Below, piece by piece: positions 7,287 through 17,062 of a stretch of 35,892 nt of DNA; positions within the stretch are counted from its first letter, which is position 1, and each line of letters starts with the position of its first letter. The DNA lies in contig JAIRZF010000082.1 in assembly GCA_031267385.1 (NCBI GenBank), positions 1 to 35,892 on the forward strand, in the 5' to 3' direction. The translations under genes and the position numbers were made by a program. The notes under the pieces are model-generated. The model saw only the letters and a program-made list of their open reading frames with translations. It was not told where the DNA came from and made no database searches. The DNA is from Dysgonamonadaceae bacterium (GTDB taxonomy: Bacteria > Bacteroidota > Bacteroidia > Bacteroidales > Azobacteroidaceae).

Positions 7287-8822
7287 CTATTTAATATTCA
7301 TTTCCATGTCAAATACAACAGAAAGAGACTCATTTTTTTCAAAATCAAATAAAGTCAATTTCCTGATCTTGTAGTAACTCTTCCAATAATTTTTCAGTGA
7401 TGATATATAATTTTTCTGAGCTTCTTTTTGCCGGTTTAATGATAACGTCAGACTGTTAATATCTGCTTTTCCGATAATAAAACGTTCTTTGGTATTATTA
7501 TAAGCCATATTTGCCAGATTCAACGCTTCCTCTGCACTGCTGATCATATCCTGTTGGACATTGAAATCATTCACTGTCATGATCACATCCTGCTCCAGAC
7601 CAAGTTCTTTTTGACGAACCGATAATTTAGTGACATTCAGGTTGTTTTTAGCCATATTAGCTTTGCCTTTCCGCACTCCCCAATCAAGCAAAGGTATTTT
7701 TAATCCGACAGATATGACATCCTGTTGCAATGGATTTTGATATACTCCGGAAAAATTATCTGCTACCTGATTGAATCCGACACTGGCAGTAAAACTGGCC
7801 TCAAAGTTCGCACTCTTCTTTGTCCGGTCGACCTCTTGCTCGGCCTCCAGTACAGACTGTTTATATCCGATAAAGTCCGGATTATTCTGTTGAGCGTACA
7901 TCAGCGCCTTATCTGCATTTACATCCAATTCTTTGGGACGACCGGGCAGTTCCAGCCTGACTTTTGTAGATTTATCCATACTCAAAAAGGAGACAAAGCT
8001 AAACATGGCGCGCTTAAGATCTATTTCTGCATTCTTAAGGCTGTTTTGGGCATTTACGGCATCCAGTCTCAATGTCAACAAATCGGCCTGGGAAATTGCT
8101 GCAATTTTATGGCGTTCCTGCCCGATCCGGTACAGTGTATCACTTGAAGCAACGTTATCCATCGCCATATCATACTCTGCCTGAGCCATTGCCAGATCGA
8201 AAAAGTATCCGGTAGAGGATTCCGATATTTCTTCCCGGTCATATAAATATTGTTGCTTGGCTTTTTCATATTTGAGAGGTTCGATCCTTTTTTCCCACTT
8301 AAAACTGTTAAAACCGAACAGATCCTGCTGATAGCCTATACGTATGGGTACAGAAGTATATTGACCATATACGTTGTCCCCAAAATTCCGGATGTATCCC
8401 AATTCCGAATCAATAAAAAAGGTTCCTCCCGTCAAATCAAAGTTCTGACGGATAGACAGATTTCCGGATGAATACATGGATTGTTGTTCACGATAAATAT
8501 CCAGGTTGGTTTCCGAATCGTAACGTCTTGTGATGTCCCTGTAATATTGAATCGGGGTCATTATAAGATTTAACGACGGCAGACGGGCGGCTTTGTAAGA
8601 ACGGAAGCCCCAATAGCTCGACTGGTAGAGATTTTTTGCCGTGAAAGCCTGTAAAGAACTGTCGCTGGCAATCTCAATGGTGCGCCCGAGCGACAGGGAG
8701 ATCTGAGACTTTAGCGTATGAGGAAAAATAAGGATACTAAAGACTGTAAAAACACAGCAGAAGAGGGACTTAATAAAAGCCTTTTCTAAACCGGAAATTG
8801 TATGATACGAATTTAAAGACAT
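7287..8822 (-). CDS. TolC-family outer-membrane efflux factor
   Basis: This 511-residue protein should form the trimeric outer-membrane channel of the tripartite pump encoded around it. A hydrophobic signal sequence covers about residues 18-38, with probable cleavage after the LKSQ region. The mature part has two repeats of the outer-membrane efflux domain, visible as long helices with amphipathic LDAVNAQNSLKNAE-type and LSLNRQKEAQKNY-type segments near the end of each half. It lies 40 nt downstream of the first RND gene and is followed by repeat copy 2. An internal methionine-free N-terminus makes the given ATG the natural start. The family is TolC/OprM-like; a closer subfamily is not determinable. 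Confidence 0.92.
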   Translation of the reverse strand: MSLNSYHTISGLEKAFIKSLFCCVFTVFSILIFPHTLKSQISLSLGRTIEIASDSSLQAFTAKNLYQSSYWGFRSYKAARLPSLNLIMTPIQYYRDITRRYDSETNLDIYREQQSMYSSGNLSIRQNFDLTGGTFFIDSELGYIRNFGDNVYGQYTSVPIRIGYQQDLFGFNSFKWEKRIEPLKYEKAKQQYLYDREEISESSTGYFFDLAMAQAEYDMAMDNVASSDTLYRIGQERHKIAAISQADLLTLRLDAVNAQNSLKNAEIDLKRAMFSFVSFLSMDKSTKVRLELPGRPKELDVNADKALMYAQQNNPDFIGYKQSVLEAEQEVDRTKKSANFEASFTASVGFNQVADNFSGVYQNPLQQDVISVGLKIPLLDWGVRKGKANMAKNNLNVTKLSVRQKELGLEQDVIMTVNDFNVQQDMISSAEEALNLANMAYNNTKERFIIGKADINSLTLSLNRQKEAQKNYISSLKNYWKSYYKIRKLTLFDFEKNESLSVVFDMEMNIK

Positions 8823-8862
8823 GATTCTCTGTTTTGACTACGTCGATTTTATAATTCAATTC

Positions 8863-11800
8863 TCAACTCTTTTTTCTATAGATCCACCAATAAACAAGAG
8901 GAACTACAAATAAACTGACCGGTGTTCCGATAACCATTCCTCCGATAGTAGCGATGGCCAAAGGTTTCTCCAATTCGGAACCCATGTCGCCACTGAACAG
9001 AAGCGGCGCCATACAGACAATAGAAGTCAGACTGGTCATCAGAATTGCTTTAAGCCTGCGTCTCCCGGCTTCATGGATAGCTTCCATCAACTCCCAGCCT
9101 TCTTTCCTCAGTTGATTCATAATATCTACTTTCAGAATACTATCGTTGATAATAATACCACAGGTAACCACTATACCGATGGCGGACATTAAATTCAGGC
9201 TATGTCCCAGAACTATCAGCAGGCCGAGCGCTGCAGCCACATCAATCGGTATTTCCAGCAAAACGATCAAGGGTTGTACAAAACTCTCAAATTGTGCTGC
9301 TAAAATAAAGTACATCAGCATAATAGAGATAATCAAAATGATTATCAGCTCATTGATCATTTTTTTATTGGAGAAGAAAGTCCCGGAAAAATCCACTTCC
9401 CAGTTATTATTTGTTCCCACCTCATTTTTAGCCACTTGAATGATCTTTTCTACCTGATCCGTATTGTAAAAATCCAAAGGAATAAATTCTCCTTTTTTCC
9501 CCGCTACAATCGTTTTTATATCTTCGGCCGGGACTGTTGTCACAAACGTACTGAGCGGCAACAGGTTTCTATTTCCGGTTTCATCCGCAGATGTATAAAT
9601 CAGAATATTATCAATGACCTCTCTTACATTTTGATCTTCATTTCCCAATACAATCGGTAAATATTGTTGATACGACCGCAGAACAGAAAATTCATTCTGT
9701 TTGAAACCTGTTTTCAATGCCCGATATACCTCATCGTATGACACTTTATATAACAATAATTTTTCCCGGTCAATCCTGATATTCAACTGTTTCTGAAAAG
9801 AAACCCCAGCCGGAATTTCGCCGGTTTTTTGCTGCAGTTTTCTTTCCAACTCCCGGACTTCCCGCGCTTCGGGGGGATCCATCCGGTTCCGGGTATAGTA
9901 CTCGACCGTCAGATCCGGAGATCCGGTTGTGAAAATCTTTTCAAAAATAGTTCCGACGGGAGAAAATGAAATGATTGCATCCGGATAATGATCTTTGAAA
10001 TAAGAAGTCACCGTTTCTCTCATGGCAGGAAGATCTTCTTTTCCAGGCACGCGGAGATATATTTCACATTCGGAAGAAGTTTGTTCTCGTTCCCGGTTCA
10101 AAAGATACTGCTGTTGGGCTATCAGAGCCGAATGTTCAAGAGTTTTTCCTTCGAGTGAAGACAAAAAACCAACCGTACGATCCGCATTTTCGTGTACGTG
10201 CACGTTTTCGTTCCACTCAATTTTCACAAGCATTTCATTCTGGCTTATATCCGGCATTTTTTCCACCGGAATGATAGTAAATAACCCGTAACAAAGCGGG
10301 AAAACGGCAATCATGACAACTATGGTCAGGATTTTGTGCGAAAAAATCCAGTCGATACCCACATCGTAAGCCTTTTCTACCAGTGAAGGTTTGGAATGTG
10401 TGTCCTCTGTTTCATTTTTTTCATTCTTTTTTGTTTTTTTCCGGGAAAATACAATTTTATAAAGTACCGGCAAAAGCATGATACCCGTCACATATGAAAC
10501 CAATAATCCTACCGTTACGGAAAAAGCCTGATCAAAGAAAATAGCCCCGGCAATACCACTGAGAAAGACTAACGGAACAAAGACCGATATTGTCGTAAAA
10601 ACCGAACTCAACATAGGAACAATAACCTCATTAGTTCCTTTTACACAGGCATCATCGACAGATAAGCCCTTCACCCTGTATTGCCCGATATTGTCGGTCA
10701 CAATAATGGAGTTATCGATCATCATTCCCAAAGCGAGTACTAATCCGGTGAGGGATACCACATTCAGTGAAATATGGAACAGATAGAAGAACAACAGACT
10801 GATAATCAACGAAATGAACATACTCAAACCGATAATAACCGGAGATTTGACATCCCGCATAAAAATTGCGGAAACCAGGCATACAAAAATAAATGCCAGA
10901 ACCAGGTTTTGTTGAAGATTTCCAATGGTGTAGTCCAGTAATTCGGTCTGGTTTTGCGATACATCGAATTGAATATCAGGATATTTTTTCTTGAATGAGT
11001 CGACCACTTTCTCAAGGGCTTCCTGCATCCTCGACATATTTTCATCCGACTGTTTTATTACAGCCAGGGTCACTGCACGTTTTCCGTTATATAAAGCCAC
11101 GCCTTTTTCTTTCACCGGGGCAATCTCAACGGAAGCCAGGTCTTTAAGTTGAAATATCTGCCCATTTTCCCGGATAAAAATATTCCGGATATCTTCTACC
11201 GTCCTCAGGACTGCAGAAAATTTAATGTTGTATTCATAGTACCCGTCTCTTACGATCATGCTTCCCGGCTCAATATTATTATTGGCCAGCACCGACTCTA
11301 TATCCGACAATGTTATCCCGGTTATTGCCAGCATTTCATTATCCGGTGAAATATAGACCTCCTTACTCATTGTTCCGGTCATATCGACCATAGCCACTTC
11401 GGGAAGCTGTTCTATTTGCCTTTTGATGACTGTCTCGGCAAATTCGCACATATCCAGGAAACTACTTTGATCCTCACGATCTTCTTTGAGCGTCACATTC
11501 AGATTTAACACCGGAATATCAGTCGCACTGGCTTTTATTACACGAGGACGTTCCACATTCCTCGGAATGTAATTCATTGCCGCATCAATCTTTTCATTGA
11601 CTTCAATAAATGCGAGATCGGTATCGGCTCCATATTCAAAACTCAGGCGTATAATTCCGCTTCCGTCCCGGGTCTCCGTCCGAATATCACGCATTTTACC
11701 AATTTGCAACAATTGTTGCCGGATCGGAGTGACTACGGTATTTTCCAACTCTCTGGCCGACATATCTTTTCCCGACACCTGTACGGTAATTTCAGGGATA

Positions 11801-11922
11801 GCAATATCGGGCAACAAGGATACCGGCACATTCAGGTAGGTAACGATACCAAGGATAAAGAAGGCCGTAAAGGCCATGAATACAGCAATTGGTCTATTTA
11901 TCAGGAATCTAATCATCGTCAA
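8863..11922 (-). CDS. RND-family efflux permease (first of two in the locus)
   Basis: This 1019-residue inner-membrane transporter belongs to the AcrB/HAE superfamily. The start MIRFLINRPIAVFM is typical of the family; the ATG at 11922 adds two residues before it. The TM4 motif GMMIDNSIIVTDN carries Asp403 followed by Asn404, as in the second permease. The TM10 segment GIIINDSILKVD has Asn-Asp where AcrB has Lys-Asn. A PVSLLPD stretch follows the first helix, as usual. The gene is 27 nt downstream of the fusion-protein gene and 40 nt upstream of the outer-membrane factor, a standard order. Two non-identical permeases served by one fusion protein recall MdtBC, but whether they form a mixed trimer here is inference. 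Confidence 0.95.
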   Translation of the reverse strand: MTMIRFLINRPIAVFMAFTAFFILGIVTYLNVPVSLLPDIAIPEITVQVSGKDMSARELENTVVTPIRQQLLQIGKMRDIRTETRDGSGIIRLSFEYGADTDLAFIEVNEKIDAAMNYIPRNVERPRVIKASATDIPVLNLNVTLKEDREDQSSFLDMCEFAETVIKRQIEQLPEVAMVDMTGTMSKEVYISPDNEMLAITGITLSDIESVLANNNIEPGSMIVRDGYYEYNIKFSAVLRTVEDIRNIFIRENGQIFQLKDLASVEIAPVKEKGVALYNGKRAVTLAVIKQSDENMSRMQEALEKVVDSFKKKYPDIQFDVSQNQTELLDYTIGNLQQNLVLAFIFVCLVSAIFMRDVKSPVIIGLSMFISLIISLLFFYLFHISLNVVSLTGLVLALGMMIDNSIIVTDNIGQYRVKGLSVDDACVKGTNEVIVPMLSSVFTTISVFVPLVFLSGIAGAIFFDQAFSVTVGLLVSYVTGIMLLPVLYKIVFSRKKTKKNEKNETEDTHSKPSLVEKAYDVGIDWIFSHKILTIVVMIAVFPLCYGLFTIIPVEKMPDISQNEMLVKIEWNENVHVHENADRTVGFLSSLEGKTLEHSALIAQQQYLLNREREQTSSECEIYLRVPGKEDLPAMRETVTSYFKDHYPDAIISFSPVGTIFEKIFTTGSPDLTVEYYTRNRMDPPEAREVRELERKLQQKTGEIPAGVSFQKQLNIRIDREKLLLYKVSYDEVYRALKTGFKQNEFSVLRSYQQYLPIVLGNEDQNVREVIDNILIYTSADETGNRNLLPLSTFVTTVPAEDIKTIVAGKKGEFIPLDFYNTDQVEKIIQVAKNEVGTNNNWEVDFSGTFFSNKKMINELIIILIISIMLMYFILAAQFESFVQPLIVLLEIPIDVAAALGLLIVLGHSLNLMSAIGIVVTCGIIINDSILKVDIMNQLRKEGWELMEAIHEAGRRRLKAILMTSLTSIVCMAPLLFSGDMGSELEKPLAIATIGGMVIGTPVSLFVVPLVYWWIYRKKS

Positions 11923-11949
11923 AAAATGAACAGTGAAAATAATGAGGAA

Positions 11950-13020
11950 CTACTTAATTATTACAGGTGTTTCGTGAGCTAAATTAATATTTCCTTCATA
12001 TATTACACTGTCACCTTCTGCAAGTCCTTCGGTAACAACGTAACCGGTGGAATTTTCAAGTCCGGTCTGTACATAGACCCACATTGCCATTCCATCGCGA
12101 TAGGTAAACACCACTTTTTTATTGGTACGAAGCACCAGCGCTTCTTTAGGTATGACCAATTGTTTTCCCAGAGAGCGTTGAAGTTTTATCTTGATATTCA
12201 TTCCTTCGAATAACCTGCTTCCCGGATTGGAGATTACGGCCTTAATGCGAACCATACCGTTTTTATCTATAACCGGATTAATCTCGGTGACCCGCCCTTC
12301 TGCAGCGTAATTGCTGATGGAGAATGAGGAAACCTGTACTTTGTCTCCGATCCGGATCACAGGCAATTCGCTTTCCAGTATCATGAAATCAGCTTCCGGA
12401 CGACTGTTGTCAACAACGGTACAAAACGGCTCGGAGGCATTGGGGATATTATGTGTTTTAGTGAACAGGTTGGCGATCACACCATCGAAAGGAGCGTATA
12501 AGACCGAATTTTTCAGGTTGTATTCGGCCAGACCATATTGTATTTCACTTTGATCGTAATTACTTTTTACTTTGGCTAACTTCAACACTTCTTTAGGAAC
12601 TTTTGCAGTATCGCCTACAGCATATCCCTGGCCAATCAGCACGTCCTGTAATTCCAGGCGGGCACGTTCAAGATTGTCATTTGCCTGTGCCATTGTATTT
12701 TGCAACTTAAATTGATCCAACATCGCAATTTTTTGCCCTTTGCTTACTTTATCTCCATTTTTGACATAAATAGCGGCAACATTTTCCTGCGTCTGGAACT
12801 TCAGGTCTGCTTTATTTTGAGAAGAGACCGTACCATTGGCTATCAATTCGTGATGAAAATCGGTGTATTCCAACCGCATGACGGATACTTCATTTTCTTC
12901 TTCCGGCAGCACCGTAGAAACTCCATCTTCATCAGTTATAGCTTTTTCCGTTTTTCCACAGGAAATAAACAGGATCAGCCCAATCAGGCAAAATAAAGGA
13001 AAAGTGAGTCGTGTTCTCAT
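11950..13020 (-). CDS. Periplasmic membrane-fusion lipoprotein of the RND pump (AcrA/HlyD family)
   Basis: The 356-residue product links the inner-membrane RND permease to the outer-membrane factor. It has a lipoprotein signal with the lipobox ending at Cys21 (LFISC). It then shows a lipoyl/barrel-sandwich half (AAIYVKNGDKVSKGQKIAMLD), a short helical hairpin, the returning lipoyl half (LYAPFDGVIANL) and beta-barrel segments. It is the first gene of the efflux operon, 69 nt downstream of the propeller gene in the same direction. I found no consensus promoter in that gap, so read-through from upstream is possible. The ATG at 13020-13018 is supported by the signal peptide directly following. 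Confidence 0.94.
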   Translation of the reverse strand: MRTRLTFPLFCLIGLILFISCGKTEKAITDEDGVSTVLPEEENEVSVMRLEYTDFHHELIANGTVSSQNKADLKFQTQENVAAIYVKNGDKVSKGQKIAMLDQFKLQNTMAQANDNLERARLELQDVLIGQGYAVGDTAKVPKEVLKLAKVKSNYDQSEIQYGLAEYNLKNSVLYAPFDGVIANLFTKTHNIPNASEPFCTVVDNSRPEADFMILESELPVIRIGDKVQVSSFSISNYAAEGRVTEINPVIDKNGMVRIKAVISNPGSRLFEGMNIKIKLQRSLGKQLVIPKEALVLRTNKKVVFTYRDGMAMWVYVQTGLENSTGYVVTEGLAEGDSVIYEGNINLAHETPVIIK

Positions 13021-13089
13021 ATTAACGTATTAAATCATTACGCAAAGAAATATATATTTTTTGACATTTGCTAAATTCAGGTGCAAATA

Positions 13090-14286
13090 TTACCTTTTCA
13101 ATTTAGCGTACAGGATATAATTATTGTCGTTATCTGTTATTGAGTTCTTTAGTTTTGTCAATTTCGTTTTTTGCTCTGCAGTCAGTTTTTTATTTTCTTT
13201 AAGAACTTTCTCCAACACATCCGACAAGTTTCCCGGATCCACATTTCTTACAAAATAATCTCCACTGAAAGCATAATTAGGCCAATCAATTTCCACATTA
13301 CCCAAAAAATCATTTTCTAATTTTAGAAATGAGCCTTTCAATGTCTTTTTATCTATAATATAGTATCTTCTGTTTTGAGTAACAGTTATTTGCTCAGACT
13401 GTTTTTTAGGTTCTGAAAAATCGCCCATGTAATAATTAGTCAACTCCGTGTAACTGTGTATCGGTTGTTTTGAATCGTTAAACTTCATTGTAAATACCGG
13501 AATCAGCTTATTTGAAGCGCTTTCATATCTATAAAGAGAATCCGTTCTCGGATCAAATGTAAATACATTGAAACCATAAGCGCTGCCAACTTTAAAAGCG
13601 CTTACTTCATTACTAAAATCCGGTGGAACAGCCAGATGTCCCGGAGCTACGGAATGAATTAATTTCCCTTGTGTAGTTTGAGTCCATACCACGGCAGGCG
13701 CTCCCGTAAATGGAAGAATCGACACGATTACGGTTCCCGCTTTGGTATCGACTTTGAATTTTCCTTTAGGCGACCCGGTGTATAAAGGAATCGGATCTAA
13801 CGCATTACCTTTCAAATCATAAACGAGGATCCTCTTTGTTTGCCATGGAAGCAGATAAATACGGTTATTCTTTTCATCCAACTGCGCATCATAAATATTC
13901 TGATACTCATTAGGCCCTTGTCCGAACGCCCCAATATTGTTCAAAAATTTTCCTGTTTTCTTATCAAACAATTTAAATGGTATTTCCCGGCTTCCTATCA
14001 CAAGGATATGGTTATCTCCTATTATTGCTCCTGTTTCTTTTACTAAAGCCGCATCTGCGTCATCTAATTTAACAATTTGAAGTTCTTCCGTCAAAGCGCT
14101 TAACGGGACGGAAATCGTATTATTCAGAAGAGACCGGTCGCAAACAACCAGGTCATTGCCTCCAATTTTCACCCGTTTTGCCACTTCTTTACAATTTACT
14201 AACGGATTACCGGATTGAGCGCATATGGAAAAAATGCCTGCCATCCAAAGACAAATAATAACTAATGATTTCATTCTTGTTTTCAT
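13090..14286 (-). CDS. Secreted 6-bladed beta-propeller protein (propeller C)
   Basis: The 398-residue product has a signal peptide (about residues 1-24, ending SICAQ). Repeated beta-strand motifs include the characteristic FLNNIGAFGQGPNEY turn and a following LVYDLKGNAL strand, as in the 6-bladed propellers common in Bacteroidota. It is clearly paralogous to the 14685-15770 product: both share the GQGP.EYQ motif and a C-terminal segment NDxxGN(V/L)E, and both end in a lysine-rich helix plus a final strand. The -7 box at 14326-14333 suggests its own promoter. It sits in the ECF sigma/anti-sigma cluster, so it may be a surface or periplasmic component of that signalling unit. Molecular function is not known. 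Confidence 0.85.
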   Translation of the reverse strand: MKTRMKSLVIICLWMAGIFSICAQSGNPLVNCKEVAKRVKIGGNDLVVCDRSLLNNTISVPLSALTEELQIVKLDDADAALVKETGAIIGDNHILVIGSREIPFKLFDKKTGKFLNNIGAFGQGPNEYQNIYDAQLDEKNNRIYLLPWQTKRILVYDLKGNALDPIPLYTGSPKGKFKVDTKAGTVIVSILPFTGAPAVVWTQTTQGKLIHSVAPGHLAVPPDFSNEVSAFKVGSAYGFNVFTFDPRTDSLYRYESASNKLIPVFTMKFNDSKQPIHSYTELTNYYMGDFSEPKKQSEQITVTQNRRYYIIDKKTLKGSFLKLENDFLGNVEIDWPNYAFSGDYFVRNVDPGNLSDVLEKVLKENKKLTAEQKTKLTKLKNSITDNDNNYILYAKLKR

Positions 14287-14322
14287 GATAATTTTGTTTT
14301 TAATTTACAAATAATATACCGA

Positions 14323-14592
14323 TCACAAAAGTAGGATATATTGAAATAAAAAAACACATTCTGCAAATACATATCCTGCAGACCGGGCTTTCATCCGGCA
14401 ATACAGGGCTTTCTGCTTCCCCTGTAATTGTTCCGGATGAGGTATTTTACCCAGGATCACATGGGCGGTATCCATGCGGGAATCCATATAACGGCCTGCC
14501 TCCGCCAGCAAATCATCTATCGTTTTTTTTCTGCAGGAAGTAAAACAAAACAAAAAACAGAACATGATCCATACAGAAAACTTATAATTCAT
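14323..14592 (-). pseudogene. Truncated lipoprotein, remnant of a TPR-type protein
   Basis: From the ATG at 14592 the frame encodes 89 residues. It has a lipoprotein signal (hydrophobic stretch, lipobox FTSC), then a helical segment (DDLLAEAGRYMDSRMDTAHVILGKI, followed by PHPEQLQGKQKALYC). This resembles the N-terminus of long Bacteroidota lipoproteins with tetratricopeptide repeats, in which an ALY motif is followed by many more helices. Here the similarity stops at ALYC and an unrelated hydrophobic tail ends after about 25 residues. An upstream ATG at 14646 adds 18 residues that do not look like a signal peptide. I read it as a deletion or frameshift remnant; a genuine short lipoprotein is possible. 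Confidence 0.5.
14326..14333 (-). promoter_or_regulatory. Possible -7 promoter element for propeller C
   Basis: TACTTTTG on the minus strand matches TAnnTTTG. Transcription would begin near 14320, about 35 nt before the propeller C start at 14286. No clear -33 TTTG is present at 19-21 nt. The box lies inside the last codons of the truncated upstream frame, consistent with that frame being non-functional. Confidence 0.45.
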
Positions 14593-14684
14593 TTGTTCAG
14601 GGTATAATACTATGCAAAGAAACGGTTTTTTAAGCATAAAACCCAATATTCGGAATGAATCCTGCTTCTTTTTATATAGTTATC

Positions 14685-15770
14685 TTATTTTAATTTTCCG
14701 ATAAACACGACATTATTAGCATCTTTATCAATAGAAGAAAGCAGTTTTTTCAATTTTGCCTTATCCTGAGCCGTGCAATTGCTTTCTTTCATTCTTTTTT
14801 CAATTAAATCAACCAATTCTCCCGGTTCCAGGTTATGAATAAAGAAACCGCCTCTGAATGTCATGACATTTACAGGCGCTTCCAGATTGCCATAATAATC
14901 GTTTACAATTTTAATTTTTGAAGAAACATTCGTTTTCTTATCTACACTCACAACCGCTTTTCCAAAGGCCTGAGCAATATATCTATTGTTGAACTCAAGA
15001 TATTGCGCAAACACCTTTTCCGAAGGATTGGTTTTCAGTGTAAAAACCGGAGATATCTTATTTTCTTTCACACTATAATGATACAATACATCTTTATTTG
15101 TTGTATATTGAAAATCAAATTCGCGGGTATTCCTGCTATTGAAAATTTCTTCATCAAAACTCTGACCCAGAAGTTCTTCGGGAGGAGCTAATTCCTTGAT
15201 AAGTTTTCCATTCGTATCAAATTGAAATGCGATTGCTTTATCTCCTTTGAATGCCATATGCACAACGGAGAGTGTTCCGTCGTCAGATAAATGCAGTCTC
15301 GGTTTCTGCAAGTTTTGCGGTGCAACAATCTCTTTCACAAACTTTCCGGACGTGTTATACACAAGAATCTTTTTCCCTGAAAATGGAGCCAGATAAATCA
15401 AATTTCTTTTATCATCGATTATATCGTCATAAAGTACTTGATATTCCCCCGGACCCTGGCCTTTAGATCCGACATTACATAAAAATTTCCCGGTACGGTC
15501 AAACAGTTTGAATGTACCATCGCCTTGACCGTGTTGCCGGATTCCGATATACTTGTTCGTCACCGTAGTGAACCAAAGTTTAAACAAGGCTTTACCCGAA
15601 TTTTCAAGTTGAACAAATGTACAATCATCAATCAGGCTACTCAATGGTATCGTTTCTGATTTTGTGACTTTACTTAACTCACAGCTAACCGTTTTAGCTG
15701 AAGATTGAGCATTCAAATGCAAGCTTAAAAGAAACAATGCTGATACAGCAAAAAATAATTTTGTCTTCAT
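14685..15770 (-). CDS. Secreted 6-bladed beta-propeller protein (propeller B)
   Basis: The 361-residue product has a signal peptide of about 21 residues ending LNAQ and then propeller strands. Motifs include the FLCNVGSKGQGPGEYQ turn, the KILVYNTSGKFV strand and the C-terminal NDYYGNLE segment, matching propeller C in order. The shared pattern indicates tandem duplication followed by divergence. A 35-nt gap to propeller A suggests co-transcription from the sigma-factor operon. Such proteins are exported and probably bind ligands or partner proteins, but no catalytic residues are recognisable. The ATG at 15770 is directly followed by the signal peptide. Confidence 0.85.
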   Translation of the reverse strand: MKTKLFFAVSALFLLSLHLNAQSSAKTVSCELSKVTKSETIPLSSLIDDCTFVQLENSGKALFKLWFTTVTNKYIGIRQHGQGDGTFKLFDRTGKFLCNVGSKGQGPGEYQVLYDDIIDDKRNLIYLAPFSGKKILVYNTSGKFVKEIVAPQNLQKPRLHLSDDGTLSVVHMAFKGDKAIAFQFDTNGKLIKELAPPEELLGQSFDEEIFNSRNTREFDFQYTTNKDVLYHYSVKENKISPVFTLKTNPSEKVFAQYLEFNNRYIAQAFGKAVVSVDKKTNVSSKIKIVNDYYGNLEAPVNVMTFRGGFFIHNLEPGELVDLIEKRMKESNCTAQDKAKLKKLLSSIDKDANNVVFIGKLK

Positions 15771-15805
15771 AAATACATCATTTTATTTTTCGTGAAAATT
15801 TATCG

Positions 15806-17047
15806 TCAGTTTTTTATTTCAAATTTCACTAAACGCAAGGGGACTTCTCCTCCTCCCTCCTTAACCATTCCAACAGCATAAATACATCCATTAAAGAATG
15901 TAAATTTTCCGGGAATAAAAGACAGGGAGTAATGATCACTTTGAAAAGAGGAAGTTGCAACACTTTTTCCTTGCTGATCTAAGGTATGTACCCGAAATTG
16001 ATTATCTTTTTCCCGACTAAATTCAAACAGTAGTAAATTATCATCACTATCGACAATAAAAGAGGAAAAACAGGGCATCGTTTCTTGATACATTCCGCTC
16101 TCTATCCGGCTATTCGCTCTGGAAACATATTCTTTTATCATTTTTTCTTTTTCCTCCGGTTTTAACTTATCATCATCCATTTCCTTTTCCATCTGTTGTT
16201 TTGCCCGTTCGATATTACTCTTTAATTCCTCCACGGAAACAGACAGCGGCTCTACATCCGATTTAAACTTCCTTAAAAGAGTTCCTGTAGGCGAATATTG
16301 AGCTATTTCTCCGGATTCAGAAAACGCAACGATCAGTTCACCTTTTTTATTACGCTCTATCATCGGATCGTAATATTTTTTGGAATAAAATAAAAATGGC
16401 TCTTTCATAAGATATGAATTCGATCCGATAATAACCCGTTTTATTTGATAAACATCCATTCTCTGCCAGATCATTTTCTTTGATCCTGTATCCAGATTTC
16501 TTATTTCAATGAATTGTTTACTGCCTTTTGTTGTAACTACAAAACCTTTGATTGCGACATACGAATCTTTCAGAGGAACAATACGATTCGGGATATAGTC
16601 CAGTTTTACCAATTTCACAAAGTCGCCATTAAGAGTAAATAATTGTATTCTTCCCTGAAGATCGTAAGTTATAACGTATTTATTATCCAATACTCCGGAA
16701 ATAGCAGGATCATATAAAAAATCTTTATTTTTCCCTCCTTTTTGTCCGAATCGTTTTTGAAAATTGCCGTCTTTATCAAATTTTGCAATGGTGTATGTCG
16801 TCAAATCCGACATAAATACCGATCCGTCAGGAGCGACAGCAATATTCTTCACCTTTCCAATCTGTTTCTGCCCACTCATTTTGGTATAATCAAAAAATAT
16901 CTGTTCCCAATTATTTTTTTGACCATATTCTTCTACTTCCGTCAACCGGACTATCCCATTCCGATAAACATCCAACAGTTTTTGAGCCTGCAAATTCAGA
17001 GTCAGGAGAAATAAATATGTCAAACAAATATATTTACGTTTTTTCAT
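15806..17047 (-). CDS. Secreted NHL-like beta-propeller protein (propeller A)
   Basis: The 413-residue product has a signal peptide of about 21 residues ending LQAQ. It then has NHL-like repeats such as IAVAPDGSVFMSDLTTYTIAKFD and FQKRFGQKGG, typical of propeller blades. A highly charged helical insert (about residues 265-312, rich in Glu and Lys) interrupts the propeller and looks like a coiled coil. It differs clearly from propellers B and C. The gene begins 15 nt after the anti-sigma stop codon, so it is almost certainly in the same operon. It could sense an envelope signal and pass it to the anti-sigma factor, but that is inference. Confidence 0.85.
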   Translation of the reverse strand: MKKRKYICLTYLFLLTLNLQAQKLLDVYRNGIVRLTEVEEYGQKNNWEQIFFDYTKMSGQKQIGKVKNIAVAPDGSVFMSDLTTYTIAKFDKDGNFQKRFGQKGGKNKDFLYDPAISGVLDNKYVITYDLQGRIQLFTLNGDFVKLVKLDYIPNRIVPLKDSYVAIKGFVVTTKGSKQFIEIRNLDTGSKKMIWQRMDVYQIKRVIIGSNSYLMKEPFLFYSKKYYDPMIERNKKGELIVAFSESGEIAQYSPTGTLLRKFKSDVEPLSVSVEELKSNIERAKQQMEKEMDDDKLKPEEKEKMIKEYVSRANSRIESGMYQETMPCFSSFIVDSDDNLLLFEFSREKDNQFRVHTLDQQGKSVATSSFQSDHYSLSFIPGKFTFFNGCIYAVGMVKEGGGEVPLRLVKFEIKN

Positions 17048-17062
17048 TCCAATTTACATCCC

